Program-made: the position numbers and the translations under genes
Notes under the pieces: model-generated
What the model was told of the DNA's origin: nothing
The model's database searches: none
The model's input: only the letters and a program-made list of their open reading frames with translations
Assembly: GCA_910579145.1 (NCBI GenBank)
Contig: CAJTTQ010000112.1
Span: forward strand, 1-6,304
From: an uncultured Eubacterium sp.
GTDB taxonomy: Bacteria > Bacillota > Clostridia > Lachnospirales > Lachnospiraceae
Direction of reading: 5' to 3'
Length of the DNA: 6,304 bases
Shown: positions 6,122 through 6,304 of the stretch, one piece after another
Layout of the letters: every line of letters begins with the position of its first letter
Numbering within the stretch: the stretch's first letter is position 1

Positions 6122-6190
6122 ATAGAACTACTAAGCTTTCAAAAAACGAAAGCTAAGAAGTTCTACGGCGGCAGAGCCGCCTATTCACAC
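6116..6190 (+). repeat. Nested palindrome able to fold as a three-way junction
   Basis: Outer stem: GTGTGAATAG (6116-6125) and CTATTCACAC (6181-6190) are perfect 10-base inverted repeats. They enclose two hairpins. The first pairs 6123-6140 with 6148-6165 at 16 of 18 positions around an AAAAAAC loop. The second pairs GGCGGC (6167-6172) with GCCGCC (6176-6181) around AGA. The TAG at 6123-6125 can pair in either the outer stem or the first hairpin. No T-run follows either inner hairpin, so this is not a simple terminator. The design is too regular to be chance. Confidence 0.9.
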
Positions 6191-6193
6191 CGG

Positions 6194-6217
6194 AAGAACG
6201 CAAAAACAGCGTTCTTT
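6194..6217 (+). terminator. Perfect hairpin, possible intrinsic terminator
   Basis: AAGAACGC (6194-6201) and GCGTTCTT (6209-6216) are perfect 8-base inverted repeats around AAAAACA. The right arm ends in TTT and is followed by ATAAAAATGTTTT, so the T-run is short. It would end the permease transcript, or protect a downstream transposase from read-through if this is an IS leader. Confidence 0.5.
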
Positions 6218-6298
6218 ATAAAAATGTTTTAGGCAATTGCGAAACAAGTTCAAAATCTTGATTCCAATAGGACAAAGGCCCGGTTGAGCCGGACTTAC

Positions 6299-6304
6299 AG
6301 GAGG
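6299..6304 (+). promoter_or_regulatory. Shine-Dalgarno of a gene starting beyond the window
   Basis: AGGAGG, a perfect ribosome binding site, forms the last six bases. A start codon is expected some 5-10 bases past the edge. Which gene it serves is unknown: a transposase, or a missing ABC ATPase. Confidence 0.5.

Larger units (their letters stand above)
6116..6304 (+). mobile_element. Putative left end and leader of an IS200/IS605-type element (runs off window)
   Basis: Seen: a nested palindrome that begins on the permease stop codon, a second hairpin with a weak U-rich tail (6194-6217), about 80 bases with no ORF, and AGGAGG as the last six bases, which points to a gene starting just beyond the window. 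Known: IS200/IS605 elements have subterminal imperfect palindromes instead of inverted terminal repeats, and IS200 carries a structured leader whose hairpin blocks transcription entering from outside. Inferred: this is such a left end, with the Y1 tnpA following. No transposase codons are visible. A group II intron start or an ordinary structured 3' UTR before another operon gene are alternatives. Confidence 0.42.

Noticed and set aside
6116..6304. Start of a group II intron (GTGTG at the 5' end)
   Set aside because: GTGTG fits the intron 5' consensus, but the following nested palindrome does not look like intron domain I, and an AGGAGG so close to the start is more like a transposase leader. 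Not fully excluded.

Overview
The window most resembles a Firmicutes genome, probably Clostridia and plausibly Lachnospiraceae. The reasons are strong AGGAGG-type ribosome binding sites, sigma-A-like promoters, a lipobox of Gram-positive style, and a response regulator / histidine kinase / lipoprotein / membrane-permease layout of the kind seen next to antimicrobial-peptide ABC transporters. This is a judgement from sequence style, not a database match.

Layout. Bases 1-807 are visibly AT-rich. They hold the 3' end of an unrecognised gene (1-246), a 286-base intergenic stretch with two promoter-like sites, and a small 58-residue ORF (533-709) behind a good promoter. From 808 the composition becomes clearly richer in G+C. 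A two-component operon follows: an OmpR/PhoB-type response regulator (808-1470) and a membrane histidine kinase (1542-2930). The two are separated by a three-copy 23-base tandem repeat that starts on the regulator's last codons. The operon ends at a good intrinsic terminator (2951-2991), which overlaps an extended -10 promoter candidate and a competing hairpin. Next come a large predicted lipoprotein (3051-4601) and two ABC-2-like membrane proteins (4612-5238 and 5231-6121), packed tightly with a 10-base gap and an 8-base overlap.

How they could work together. The kinase has a roughly 130-residue extracytoplasmic sensor and would signal to the regulator, which probably controls the lipoprotein-permease operon. 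The two permeases look like the membrane half of an ABC exporter or peptide-resistance transporter. No ATP-binding subunit is present in the window, so the transporter is incomplete here.

The most unusual part is the right edge (6116-6304). A nested palindrome that can fold as a three-way junction begins on the last codons of the second permease. It is followed by a second hairpin with a weak U-rich tail and a perfect AGGAGG at the final bases. This resembles the structured left end and leader of an IS200/IS605-type element (HUH/Y1 transposase), with the transposase expected just outside the window. That is an inference, because no transposase codons are visible. No tRNA, rRNA or CRISPR array was seen.
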